Assembly (NCBI RefSeq): GCF_030063205.1
Contig: NZ_JASISQ010000002.1
Location: 434,001 to 498,000, forward strand
DNA: 64,000 nucleotides
Origin: Arthrobacter antibioticus
GTDB lineage: Bacteria > Actinomycetota > Actinomycetes > Actinomycetales > Micrococcaceae
Direction of reading: 5' to 3'
Under the pieces are notes generated by a model, which ran no database searches, was not told the DNA's origin, and saw only the letters and a list, made by a program, of their open reading frames with translations. A program made the position numbers and the translations under genes. Below are positions 56,262-64,000 of the stretch, in pieces. Every line of letters begins with the position of its first letter. The stretch's first letter is position 1.

Positions 56262-57248
56262 TTATGCCGACATTGGTCCGTACATGACATCCGAATCCCA
56301 TTTGGTGAAACCAAGCTTGCGATACAACGAAACCGCCGCCTCATTGTCTGCATCAACGTAAAGCATAATGGCGCTCAATCCTGCATTCTGCAGGTGATCC
56401 ATGCCCTGTCGTGTCAGGATTTTACCCAGACCCAACCCCTGTGCTGCCGGAGTTACCCCCACAACATAAACCTCGCCCATGGCAGCTTGCCCCGCACGGG
56501 CAGGGTGGACCTTGGTCCAGTGGAACCCCAGAATCTCGTCGGCGTCATTGACTGCAAGGAAGAAACCGGCCGGATCAAACCACGGTTCCTCCTCGCGAGC
56601 CTGAAGATCAGCCAAGGTGAGTGATCCCTGTTCCGGGTGGTGGGCAAAGGCTGCCGCGTTGGCGGCTAACCAGGCTTCCTCATCCTGGCCGGGAACAAAT
56701 GTTCGTAGCCGCACCCCGTCGGGCCTCTGGTAGTGAGCAGCCGATTGTGTAGCCGTGGTGCCGGACGACGGTGACGCCCGGACAAGGCGCATACGCCACA
56801 GTTCACGGATGGCCCGGTAGCCGTAGCTGGCAGCCAGGTCCGCCGCAGCTTCATGACCGCCGTGGGACCACGCCTTGATGCCCTGCAGTCCTCGTACCTC
56901 AACCAGTTTGTCGGCCAAAATTGCACCCACCCCGTCGTTGCGGTATGCCGGATGCACAACAATCTCCAACACCCCTTCGCTGCCGTCCAGCACAACAACT
57001 GCTATGCCTGCAAGGTCTTCGCCAACAGTGGGCGAGGCGTCCTCGGGGGCATACGTTAGAAGTGTCAGCACACTGGGGGAACCTGCAGTCGCAGACTTTA
57101 ATTCCACCAAAGTTTGCTCGGAGAAGGGAGGATTGCCGTCCGCGTCCTCCGCAGCGTCAATCACGCTCGCCATCTCTTGGAGAAGCTCGGGCCCGGGGGC
57201 TCCTTGAATGACCGTCACAGGCCAGCTGTCAATCTTTGCGGGGCTCAT
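56262..57248 (-). CDS. mshD: Mycothiol synthase (acetyl-CoA:Cys-GlcN-Ins acetyltransferase)
   Basis: A 328-residue protein with two tandem GNAT domains, catalysing the last step of mycothiol synthesis. The N-terminal domain (about 60-140) has VVLDGSEGVLEIVVHPAYRN then GVGAILADKL. The C-terminal, catalytically important domain (about 175-328) has LGFHWTKVHP, GEVYVVGVTPAAQGLGLGKI and the ending KLGFTKWDSDVMYGPMSA. Mycothiol is the main low-molecular-weight thiol of Actinobacteria, which supports the taxonomic reading. The gene precedes ppk on the minus strand with 81 bases between. Confidence 0.96.
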   Translation of the reverse strand: MSPAKIDSWPVTVIQGAPGPELLQEMASVIDAAEDADGNPPFSEQTLVELKSATAGSPSVLTLLTYAPEDASPTVGEDLAGIAVVVLDGSEGVLEIVVHPAYRNDGVGAILADKLVEVRGLQGIKAWSHGGHEAAADLAASYGYRAIRELWRMRLVRASPSSGTTATQSAAHYQRPDGVRLRTFVPGQDEEAWLAANAAAFAHHPEQGSLTLADLQAREEEPWFDPAGFFLAVNDADEILGFHWTKVHPARAGQAAMGEVYVVGVTPAAQGLGLGKILTRQGMDHLQNAGLSAIMLYVDADNEAAVSLYRKLGFTKWDSDVMYGPMSA

Positions 57249-57343
57249 AACCCCAGCCTAGTGGGCTTGCCTGAGCTAATGCGAGACTCTTTGAGACAGA
57301 TCGGCTCGAATCGTGCCGTGACGGTGCTGTTTGCGCCCCACTA

Positions 57344-57538
57344 ATGACCCATGACACATTTTGGGGCAGCCAATTTGCCTCCGGCCGGAGTCTTGACATA
57401 GAGTTTGTGAGCAGCACATCGTGGGAGTCCACGTTGCTAGAAATTGTTGGGAATCCTCTGATTCTTGCGGTTTCAACTGGGGGGATGCACCAGTGGGGTG
57501 TCCTCGATACGTTCGACCCGTATGTCCTCCACGAATGA
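57344..57538 (+). CDS. Possible small protein (unknown)
   Basis: A 64-residue open frame with coding-like composition (SLDIEFVSSTSWESTLLEIV, then GGMHQWGVLDTFDP). It ends with a TGA that abuts a strong hairpin terminator. There is no ribosome site before the ATG at 57344, and the family is not recognised. It lies in the 350-base gap between mshD and glnR and is the only plausible gene there. It may be leaderless, a remnant, or spurious. Confidence 0.35.
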   Translation: MTHDTFWGSQFASGRSLDIEFVSSTSWESTLLEIVGNPLILAVSTGGMHQWGVLDTFDPYVLHE

Positions 57539-57574
57539 AGAAGGCCCGTTTCCATCAAGGAAACGGGCCTTCTT
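57538..57574. terminator. Bidirectional hairpin terminator
   Basis: Perfect 16-base arms, AAGAAGGCCCGTTTCC (57538-57553) and its complement (57559-57574), enclose a five-base loop. The arm ends give T-rich tails in both directions. It serves the minus-strand glnR gene, whose stop is at 57603, and any plus-strand transcript ending here. Confidence 0.9.
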
Positions 57575-57602
57575 AGGTTCTGCTGGTGTTTTGGGCCTGA
57601 GG

Positions 57603-58301
57603 CTATGTCGCGCTTAGGACGTTGTGGTCCGTCTTGGATGTAATAAGTCGGTAACCGACATTGCGCACAGTACTGATAAGTTTTTCATTCTCAGCCCCCA
57701 ATTTCGCGCGCAGGCGTCTAATGTGCACATCGACTGTGCGGGTTCCCCCGTAATAGTCATAGCCCCACACCTCGTTAAGCAGTTGCGCCCGGCTAAAGAC
57801 ACGCCCGGGATGCTGAGCAAGATATTTGAGTAACTCAAACTCTTTATACGTCAGGTTCAGGACTGTGCCGTGGACCCTGGCCGTGTAACTATCCTCATCG
57901 ATAACGATCCCTGCAGCCTGAATTTTCTGGGGTGCGGTTTCCTCGGTGTTGGCTGCCCGGGTCACCGCCAACCGGATCCGCGCCTCAACCTCAGCGGGGC
58001 TGGCCGAATCAACTACGACATCATCGGCTGCCCAGGAAGCCGTCACAGCGGCCATACCTCCCTCGGTTAAAACAAGCAATAGGGGAACGCTGATGCCGGT
58101 AGCCCGCAGCAACTGAGTTAATGAACGGGAGCCGGCTAAGTCCTTGCGAGCATCAACCATGATCAAATCTGAGGGTTTGGCCTCGAGCAAGGCAGTAGGG
58201 ACTGCCGGAAGAATATGGACGGTGTGGCTTAAAAGTTCGAGCGCAGGCAAAACCTCCACGGAACTGCCGCGGTTGTTGGTCAGCATTAATATCTGCGACA
58301 T
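57603..58301 (-). CDS. GlnR-like orphan response regulator (winged helix)
   Basis: A 232-residue regulator with an OmpR-like architecture. The N-terminal receiver-like domain (about 1-105) begins [20 protein letters not shown] and retains an Asp in [11 protein letters not shown]. The winged-helix domain (about 135-225) has [20 protein letters not shown], then [20 protein letters not shown] and [10 protein letters not shown]. The neighbourhood with mshD and the atypical receiver match GlnR, the nitrogen-assimilation regulator of actinobacteria that has no cognate kinase. The ATG at 58301 has AAGGA five bases upstream and is preferred over the ATG at 58373. Confidence 0.85.
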   Translation of the reverse strand: MSQILMLTNNRGSSVEVLPALELLSHTVHILPAVPTALLEAKPSDLIMVDARKDLAGSRSLTQLLRATGISVPLLLVLTEGGMAAVTASWAADDVVVDSASPAEVEARIRLAVTRAANTEETAPQKIQAAGIVIDEDSYTARVHGTVLNLTYKEFELLKYLAQHPGRVFSRAQLLNEVWGYDYYGGTRTVDVHIRRLRAKLGAENEKLISTVRNVGYRLITSKTDHNVLSAT

Positions 58302-58444
58302 GTCTTCCTTGAAAAGTATCCCAAGTGCGCGTTCTTGAGCTTTGATCGGGGCCGTAACCAAAGATGGCGGCACGAGCCAAAACTAAATGCTCTGTCCACA
58401 GGGTTGCTCCACATTGTACCGGGGGAATAGGGCAGGATTGATGT

Positions 58445-59179
58445 GTGAAGTCATATACTGCCGGACTTATTGGAATCATCGCTTTAGCACTGCTGGTGGC
58501 CGGGCACTCTTTGGGTCTTGGTTATGCGGTTGGCGTGAGCATCGCCCTCGCGGTGGTCTTTGGCTATGGCTGGCCGCAATATTTAGGTATTCCAGCCAAG
58601 AAAACCTTGGGAACCGTCATTGCTTTGACAGGGGTTGGCGCAGCCGTGACCGCAGGATTGGCGACGGGGGGCGACTTCTTGGTGTGGACCCCCATCTATA
58701 TAGCCGTTGGTTTTGGCGCAGTTATGGCCGTACAAATTATTCGCGGAACAGGGCAAAAGCACCGGCTTGAATCCACCCTTGGCGCCGGAGCAGGTGTTGC
58801 CATCGCTGGCTTCACGTGTGGATGGGTGGCCTCTTTTCGGTTCCTGGGTGAGCCCGGCATGACCCTTATCGTGGCAATCAGCGCCGCAGTGGCGCTTTTG
58901 GTGGGCATGTTGGCATGGCCTGACAGGGTTGTTGGGCCCCTGGCGATAGGAGTGGCTGCTTTAGCAGGGCCCCTTGCCGCACTGCTTTTCTCTGATGTCC
59001 GCATTATTCCGGCCGCAATTCTAGGGGTCCTCGTCGGAGCTGTCATTGCGGCTTTCCGCCGAATCCGCACCCTCGCCGGCACGCCAGCCGTGGTCCTGGG
59101 TGTGGTTGCGGCAGCGCTAGCCCCAATCCTGTCCCTTGGCACGCTTGTTTATTTCGTTGAAAAAATGATCCTGTACTAG
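58445..59179 (+). CDS. Actinobacterial integral membrane protein (unknown)
   Basis: A 244-residue protein with seven to eight hydrophobic spans and no soluble domain: LIGIIALALLVAGHSLGLG, then GLATGGDFLVWTPIYIAVGF and IPAAILGVLVGAVIAAF. Similar permease-like proteins accompany mshD/glnR in related genomes, to my memory, but no function is assigned. The GTG at 58445 begins MKSYTAGLIG. It is divergent from glnR with 143 bases between. Confidence 0.8.
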   Translation: MKSYTAGLIGIIALALLVAGHSLGLGYAVGVSIALAVVFGYGWPQYLGIPAKKTLGTVIALTGVGAAVTAGLATGGDFLVWTPIYIAVGFGAVMAVQIIRGTGQKHRLESTLGAGAGVAIAGFTCGWVASFRFLGEPGMTLIVAISAAVALLVGMLAWPDRVVGPLAIGVAALAGPLAALLFSDVRIIPAAILGVLVGAVIAAFRRIRTLAGTPAVVLGVVAAALAPILSLGTLVYFVEKMILY

Positions 59180-59243
59180 CGACCAAGACGCAGGCCATAC
59201 GGAGATTGCTGGAACACCCAAGAGAACCTTGTAGGATGGCATT

Positions 59244-59357
59244 ATGAGCGTACTTGCCTTAGAAATCTTCTACATCAGTCTCCTAGTAGTAGCCAGCGTG
59301 GCCATGGCTTGGTTTGCCGGGCTGGTGGTATGGCGGCTTTTCAAGGGTCAGCAGTAA
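59244..59357 (+). CDS. 37-residue single-span membrane peptide
   Basis: An open frame from ATG 59244 to TAA 59355-59357 with GTAGGATGG upstream as a ribosome site. The product, MSVLALEIFYISLLVVASVA then WFAGLVVWRLFKGQQ, is one hydrophobic helix with a short basic tail. It ends six bases before the nitrobindin-like gene, so it is probably translated from the same mRNA. The function is unknown; too short for most gene finders. Confidence 0.65.
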   Translation: MSVLALEIFYISLLVVASVAMAWFAGLVVWRLFKGQQ

Positions 59358-59363
59358 CCTGCC

Positions 59364-59966
59364 ATGCCCATTGAGATCCCCACAGACCTGACTCCTGAAC
59401 TTGTGCCGTTGTCGTGGCTGCTTGGAACATGGAGTGGAGCGGGCCGGCTAGGTGCTGGCGATGCTGACTCTGAGTTTTTCACCCAGACTGTAACCTTCAA
59501 AGCCAATGGACTGCCCTATTTGCAATACACAGCTGAGTCGTGGTTAACAGATGAAGCGGGTACTGTTTTGCGGCCACTTTCCGTGGAAACAGGGTTTTGG
59601 CAGCTTGACCGAAAATTAAACGACTCCGACGGCGGCCCCGGCCTGATACCTGCGGAGATAGTGCCTGCGCTTCGAACAGCGGATGATGTTGAGGCCCTCC
59701 GCAATGCTGATGGTGGGTTCAACATCATGGCCAATATTGTGCACCCCGGTGGCATCTCGGAGCTGTACTACGGCACCATTGAGGGTCCCCAGATTCAGCT
59801 TTCAACCGATGCTGTCATGCGCGGAGCCGGAGCTAAGGACTACACGGCGGCGACCCGTATTTTTGGTCTCGTTAACAGCGACTTGTACTGGCGTTGGGAC
59901 GTTGCCGCCCAGGGTAAGGCTCTTGCCGCTCACGCCTCCGCCGCCTTGCACAAAGTTACTTTGTAA
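59364..59966 (+). CDS. FABP/nitrobindin-like heme-binding beta-barrel protein
   Basis: A 200-residue protein of the DUF1794/THAP4-like family. The N-terminal signature LLGTWSGAGRLG is the GxWxGxG motif of bacterial nitrobindins, followed by barrel strands such as PLSVETGFWQLDRK and ELYYGTIEGPQIQLSTDAVM. A late His-containing segment (AAHASAALHKV) may provide the proximal heme ligand. Relatives bind ferric heme and may detoxify peroxynitrite or sense NO. The ATG at 59364 begins MPIEIPTDLTPELV. It lies upstream of ygfZ, as in related actinobacteria. Confidence 0.88.
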   Translation: MPIEIPTDLTPELVPLSWLLGTWSGAGRLGAGDADSEFFTQTVTFKANGLPYLQYTAESWLTDEAGTVLRPLSVETGFWQLDRKLNDSDGGPGLIPAEIVPALRTADDVEALRNADGGFNIMANIVHPGGISELYYGTIEGPQIQLSTDAVMRGAGAKDYTAATRIFGLVNSDLYWRWDVAAQGKALAAHASAALHKVTL

Positions 59967-60118
59967 TTTCATAGCCCCACGCCGGCCGCATTGTGCCGTT
60001 GCTGATTACGGAGCAGTTTTGGTCCTATTTACAATGGTCCGGCCTGGCCAATTATTGCACCGGATGGGTTTTGTGAAAGTGCCGGAATAGGCCATCAAGA
60101 GAAGGCGTTAGAGAGTAT

Positions 60119-61216
60119 ATGAGCTATTTAAGTCCGTTGTTGAACCGTGCCGGTGCCGTGCAAGCGGGCGGCCAAGACGCTGGCGTAGCTTCCCACTACG
60201 GTGAACCCAACCGTGAACAGCGCCTGTTGGCGGGGTATCTGGGGAAGCCGGGAACCGCCGTCGTAGATCTTTCCCACCGTGGTGTGGTTACTGTGACCGG
60301 CCCCGACAGGCTTAGTTGGCTCAACACGCTTTCATCCCAGGCGCTGACAAATTTGGCGCCCGGAATAGGCACTGAACTGCTCCTGCTTACTGTCCAGGGC
60401 CGCATTGAATTTGATGCCCGTGTTGTGGATGACGGTGAATGCACCTGGTTGATTGTGGAAACCGATGAGGCAGCACCGTTGGCGCAGTGGTTGAACTCCA
60501 TGAAGTTCATGTTGCGGGTAGAGGTTGCCGATGCCTCGAGAAGCTGGGCAGTGGTTGGTTCTGTTGCAGAAGTTCCCGAATGGGGCAATTATGTGGCGTG
60601 GGTTGATCCGTGGCCGCATGTTGGTGCCGGTGGGTACAGTTATGCAGCCGTTGCTGCGGAAGAGCATCCCGGACTAGAGCGGCCTTGGCGCGAGTACTTG
60701 ATTCCGGCTACTGAATTGGTGGATGCTGTGGGGCAGCGTCCGTTGGCTGGTGTGTGGGCAGCTGAAGCGCTCCGAGTGGCTGCTTGGCGTCCACGCCGAG
60801 GCGCGGAAACGGACGAGAAAACAATTCCGCACGAACTGGACCTGCTGCGTACCGCCGTGCACATGGACAAAGGATGTTACAAGGGCCAGGAATCGGTTGC
60901 GCGTGTGCACAATTTGGGGCGGCCGCCGCGCAGACTCGTGTTTCTCCAGCTCGATGGCTCCCTTCACACCCTGCCGGCCGCCGGGAGCGAGGTTTCCTTC
61001 GAGGAACGTGTGGTGGGCACTGTAACTTCCAGTGCCCAGCACTTTGAGATGGGGCCTATTGCGCTTGCGCTGATCAAACGCTCCGTTGATCCGCAGGCAG
61101 TGTTGAGTGTAACCGACGACGGTGAGGTCTACCCCGCCAGTCAAGAGGTCATTGTTGCCCCGCAAGCAGGTCAAGTCGTAGGCCGGGCCACCGGGTTCCT
61201 TCGTCCACCTCGGTAA
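60119..61216 (+). CDS. ygfZ: Folate-binding protein YgfZ (iron-sulfur cluster maintenance)
   Basis: A 365-residue GcvT-like protein. The N-terminal part has VVDLSHRGVVTVTGPDRLSW and LNTLSSQALTNL. The diagnostic KGCYKGQESVARVHNLGRPP lies in the second half, with the conserved Cys. YgfZ binds tetrahydrofolate and supports repair or assembly of certain Fe-S enzymes; no aminomethyltransferase activity is expected. The ATG at 60119 is 152 bases after the nitrobindin-like gene, so it may have its own promoter. Confidence 0.93.
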   Translation: MSYLSPLLNRAGAVQAGGQDAGVASHYGEPNREQRLLAGYLGKPGTAVVDLSHRGVVTVTGPDRLSWLNTLSSQALTNLAPGIGTELLLLTVQGRIEFDARVVDDGECTWLIVETDEAAPLAQWLNSMKFMLRVEVADASRSWAVVGSVAEVPEWGNYVAWVDPWPHVGAGGYSYAAVAAEEHPGLERPWREYLIPATELVDAVGQRPLAGVWAAEALRVAAWRPRRGAETDEKTIPHELDLLRTAVHMDKGCYKGQESVARVHNLGRPPRRLVFLQLDGSLHTLPAAGSEVSFEERVVGTVTSSAQHFEMGPIALALIKRSVDPQAVLSVTDDGEVYPASQEVIVAPQAGQVVGRATGFLRPPR

Positions 61217-61255
61217 CAGCGTTGGGGCTGTTGATGCGTAGGTTTGTGTCTCACT

Positions 61256-61346
61256 ATTCCGCGTGGAATACTTCGTGTGGAATAGATAGGTAATCAGACA
61301 GATTCTGCCAATAACATCCTGCGAATAACTCGCTGAGATACCTATC
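61256..61346 (+). promoter_or_regulatory. Repeats upstream of padR (candidate PadR operator region)
   Basis: ATTCC-GCGT-GGAAT (61256-61269) is followed by a second TGTGGAATA. GATAGGTA (61285-61292) is mirrored by TACCTATC (61339-61346), 46 bases away and just upstream of the PadR start at 61360. A spaced pair of sites fits autoregulation by a dimeric repressor, possibly with looping. Confidence 0.5.
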
Positions 61347-61359
61347 AGAAGGGTTACAA

Positions 61360-61932
61360 GTGCGACAACAGCTTTCACCTCTTGCCATGGCTATTCTGGG
61401 CCTGCTCGTTGAGCGGGCTATGCATCCTTATGAGATGTATCAATTGCTGGTGCAACGCCACGAAGACCGGATACTCAAGGTCAGACCCGGAACGCTTTAC
61501 CATGCGATGGGCAGGCTGGCGGCGGCTGAACTGGTTGAAACGGTGGGAACTGATCGTGACGGTAACCGTCCGGAACGGACAACCTACGCAATTCTGGCGG
61601 CTGGCCGAGAGCAGTTGACCATTGAACTGTGTCAACTGCTCTCGCAACCTGTCAAAGAATACCCTCGCTTTCCACAGGCACTTTCCGAAGCGCACAATCT
61701 GCCGGCAGCCAGCGCTATTGAACTTTTAGGGCAACGCACCGTGGCACTTGAAGAGGAAGTGGCTACCTTGGAATCTCAGACTTCAGTGGCACGTGCACGG
61801 GAAGTGCCGGAGCAGTATTGGATCAATGTGGACTATCAACAACATCAGTTGCGGTCCGAGCTCGACTGGATCCACAAACTGCGCGCCAATATCCGCAACG
61901 GCTCACTTCCCTGGGGGATCGGCACCAAATAA
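61360..61932 (+). CDS. PadR-family transcriptional regulator
   Basis: A 190-residue PadR-type repressor. The winged helix (about 5-85) reads LSPLAMAILGLLVERAMHPY, then VRPGTLYHAMGRLAAAELVE and RTTYAILAAGREQL. The C-terminal helical dimerisation part (about 95-185) includes a coiled segment with VALEEEVATLESQ. The GTG at 61360 has AAGGG six to seven bases upstream. A DHA2 pump follows after 49 bases. PadR/LadR-type proteins commonly repress adjacent efflux genes. Confidence 0.92.
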   Translation: MRQQLSPLAMAILGLLVERAMHPYEMYQLLVQRHEDRILKVRPGTLYHAMGRLAAAELVETVGTDRDGNRPERTTYAILAAGREQLTIELCQLLSQPVKEYPRFPQALSEAHNLPAASAIELLGQRTVALEEEVATLESQTSVARAREVPEQYWINVDYQQHQLRSELDWIHKLRANIRNGSLPWGIGTK

Positions 61933-61981
61933 GACATTGAAATAAGCAATAAACAAGAGTTCTAACACTAAGGATCAACCC

Positions 61982-63487
61982 ATGGAAATCGTGGCAAAAC
62001 CGTGGCCCGCGTTATGGGCACTCGTTCTAGGTTTCTTTATGATCCTGGTCGATTCAACCATCGTTTCGGTGGCCAACCCTAAGATCATGGAGGGCCTGAA
62101 TACCGACATAAACTCGGTGATTTGGGTGACTAGCGCCTATCTTTTGGCCTACGCCGTTCCGCTGCTTGTATCTGGGCGGCTGGGTGATAAATACGGTCCG
62201 AAGAATCTCTACCTTGTGGGCCTGACGGTCTTTACTCTGGCTTCTTTGTGGTGCGGTTTTTCTGGGGATATTTCTACACTTATTCTTGCTCGCGTTGCCC
62301 AGGGCCTGGGCGCTGCCATGATGACTCCTCAGACAATGGCCGTCATCACCCGCATCTTTGCTCCAGACAAGCGCGGCCCCGCAATGGGCCTCTGGGGTGC
62401 CACTGCTGGTGTTGCCATGCTGGTTGGACCTATTCTTGGTGGTGTTCTGGTCGACAGTCTGGGCTGGGAATGGATCTTCTTTGTCAACGTGCCCGTTGGG
62501 GTCGTTGCTTTTGTCATGGCATGGCGTCTGGTGCCAACGCTGAAAACGCACGACCACAAATTTGATCTGCTGGGTGTTCTGCTCAGTTCTGTGGGCTTGC
62601 TATTGCTAGTTTTTGGCATCCAAGAAGGGGCCACCTATGACTGGGGCACCATCGCGGGCCCGTTGAGCGTATGGGGACTAATTATTGCTGGGGTTCTGTT
62701 CCTCATCGCCTTCGTCTGGTGGCAGGCGATCAATAAGGGCGAACCACTGGTACCGCTGCATTTGTTCAAGGTGCGGAACTTTTCACTGGCCAATATAGCT
62801 ATTACAACCATGGGCTTCAGCATCACAGCCATGAGCCTGCCGTTGTTCTTCTACTACCAGCTGGTGCGTGGAATGACACCCACCCAATCTGCGCTCATGA
62901 TGGTCCCCATGGCGTTGTTCTCAGGCATTTTGGCCCCCTTTGTGGGCAAGCTCGTTGACGCGGTCAACCCGCGCTACGTGGCCTTCACAGGTTTCATTCT
63001 CATGTCAGTGTCCTTGGCGTGGACCGCTGCGCTGATGAGCCCCGAAACACCCATTTGGCTCTTTCTTCTCCCAAGCGGGCTACTCGGCATCGCCAGCTCC
63101 GGAATTTGGGCACCACTATCCACGACAGCAACCCGTAATCTGCGCCCGAACGAGGCCGGAGCAGGTGCCGGGGTATACAACACCACGCGGCAGATTGGTT
63201 CAGTCTTGGGCAGTGCGGCCATTGCAGCCCTGATCTCGGCCCGGTTGGCGGCAGAAATGCCGGCGGGAGCGGCGGGCGGGGCAACGGGAGTATCCGGGCA
63301 ACTGCCGGAATTCTTGCAGGCAGGGTTCTCCACAGCGATGGCCCAGTCAACGCTGCTCCCTGCAGCAGCAGTGATTTTGGGTGCGGCGATGGCTATTATG
63401 TTCGCTAAACCGCGTGATGTATCTGCCATCTACGCCGAGTTTAGTGACTCTGTAGATGCACCTGAGTCTGTAACCCGGCAACGCTAA
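61982..63487 (+). CDS. MFS transporter, DHA2 (EmrB/QacA) drug efflux type
   Basis: A 501-residue, 14-span drug antiporter. The N-terminal span has LGFFMILVDSTIVSVANPKI, then VTSAYLLAYAVPLLVSGRLG and DKYGPKNLYL. Antiporter motif C is TAGVAMLVGPILGGVLVDSL. The ATG at 61982 has AAGGA seven bases upstream. It lies downstream of padR, which probably represses it. Its 3' end overlaps the convergent GNAT gene by 47 bases. Confidence 0.92.
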   Translation: MEIVAKPWPALWALVLGFFMILVDSTIVSVANPKIMEGLNTDINSVIWVTSAYLLAYAVPLLVSGRLGDKYGPKNLYLVGLTVFTLASLWCGFSGDISTLILARVAQGLGAAMMTPQTMAVITRIFAPDKRGPAMGLWGATAGVAMLVGPILGGVLVDSLGWEWIFFVNVPVGVVAFVMAWRLVPTLKTHDHKFDLLGVLLSSVGLLLLVFGIQEGATYDWGTIAGPLSVWGLIIAGVLFLIAFVWWQAINKGEPLVPLHLFKVRNFSLANIAITTMGFSITAMSLPLFFYYQLVRGMTPTQSALMMVPMALFSGILAPFVGKLVDAVNPRYVAFTGFILMSVSLAWTAALMSPETPIWLFLLPSGLLGIASSGIWAPLSTTATRNLRPNEAGAGAGVYNTTRQIGSVLGSAAIAALISARLAAEMPAGAAGGATGVSGQLPEFLQAGFSTAMAQSTLLPAAAVILGAAMAIMFAKPRDVSAIYAEFSDSVDAPESVTRQR

Positions 63488-64000
63488 GTCCCAACGATGT
63501 CGCCAAGGCGTGGGCGCCGGCGTTGTTCACGTCTGCCCGCCACTGCACAATGAGCCCGGCCGACAGCGCTTCGTGGGCCGCAATGCTTGTGGCCAAGGCG
63601 CCAACTCCTTGGCGGCGAAACTCAGGTGCCACCAAAGTTCCCAACTGTGCCAGCAGGCCCTGATACTCGCCATAGGCGCTACAGGCAAGGGGTCCGGCGT
63701 CGGGGGTGCCTGTCTGCATCACAGTGAACTTATTTGCCCGTGTTGCCAGCGCAACGTCATTGACATCGTCAGGGGGACACAAGGATTCCAACTCCATAGC
63801 CTGCTCCGGGGCTGTGGAAACGTGAACCGTTCCTTCGGGTTGGTGCAGCTCCAGATCGTCCGCGTAGTACAGCGCCTGCGTGCCCATGCCCCGACCGCCG
63901 TCGGCCCTGGTCAGACGCAGCATAGTACTGTGATCGCTGAGTTCGTCGTCATCAAAGGCATCTGCGGCACTCAGAAGATGGACAGGTCCGGTGAGGATTG
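63441..64000 (-). CDS. GNAT-family N-acetyltransferase, partial (5' end outside window)
   Basis: The minus-strand frame is open from the right edge to TAA/TGA-terminated position 63441, giving 186 codons; the start lies beyond the window, although an internal ATG occurs at 63923. The GNAT acetyl-CoA motif A is LGTLVAPEFRRQGVGALATS, followed by HEALSAGLIVQWRADVNNAG and ALATSLGLSVAGLQTQ, the usual motif B. The substrate is unknown. The 3' end overlaps the convergent DHA2 pump. Confidence 0.85.
   Translation of the reverse strand, partial: ILTGPVHLLSAADAFDDDELSDHSTMLRLTRADGGRGMGTQALYYADDLELHQPEGTVHVSTAPEQAMELESLCPPDDVNDVALATRANKFTVMQTGTPDAGPLACSAYGEYQGLLAQLGTLVAPEFRRQGVGALATSIAAHEALSAGLIVQWRADVNNAGAHALATSLGLSVAGLQTQVHLQSH

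Overview
The window is a chromosomal segment of a high-GC actinobacterium, most likely a Micrococcaceae member of the Arthrobacter type. This is inferred from the gene set: mycothiol synthase (mshD), an Rpf-like transglycosylase, a GlnR-type orphan regulator, a polyphosphate kinase followed by a MutT1-type Nudix/phosphatase, a HadA/HadB-like pair beside murB, an adjacent thyA and folA pair, and a PutA with a divergent LysR regulator. No rRNA, CRISPR array, prophage or complete insertion sequence was recognised.

Layout. 1-10 kb: a partial 3-methyladenine DNA glycosylase, a LysR regulator divergent from bifunctional putA, the reverse transsulfuration pair (cystathionine beta-synthase interrupted near its 3' end by an in-frame amber codon, then cystathionine gamma-synthase), and a secreted Rpf/LysM protein behind a long leader. 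9.5-20 kb: an amidohydrolase, an SDR and a complete high-affinity potassium operon kdpFABCDE. 20-29 kb: a DHA2 efflux pump, a MOSC protein, a cold-shock type DEAD-box helicase, two tRNAs (Thr-GGT, Met-CAT), a Na+/H+ antiporter, a CitE-like lyase and a DUF2797 protein. 29-39 kb: a second DHA2 pump with divergent TetR and two operator palindromes, two MaoC-fold dehydratases, an MFS carrier, murB, a fatty-acid desaturase, an HTH_42 (AlkZ-like) protein and asd. 39-47 kb is accessory in character: a frameshifted membrane-protein gene, an SDR divergent from a SARP/BTAD regulator, a MarR-DHA2 pump-oxidoreductase operon, a HEAT-repeat protein and two poorly coding stretches.

47-49.2 kb holds a three-gene minus-strand operon headed by a long WXG100-domain protein. 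This is a candidate type VII secretion cargo/partner module, and its two downstream proteins belong to no family I recognise. 49.3-52.8 kb is a tight minus-strand run: polytopic membrane protein, YtrA-type GntR regulator, thyA, folA. 53-58.4 kb carries Nudix-phosphatase, ppk, mshD and glnR. 58.4-64 kb carries a membrane protein, a 37-residue membrane peptide, a nitrobindin-like protein, ygfZ, a PadR regulator with a DHA2 pump, and a GNAT protein that runs off the right edge.

Recurrent themes. Four DHA2-type drug pumps are present; three have their own local regulator (TetR, MarR, PadR) with visible repeats in the control region. Near-perfect long inverted repeats lie just 3' of genes. Three of them share the same 24-base arm core at unrelated loci, suggesting a palindromic repeat family used as terminators. 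Two genes look damaged (the CBS amber codon and the frameshift near 39.3 kb). All functions are read from protein sequence and context; no database search was run.
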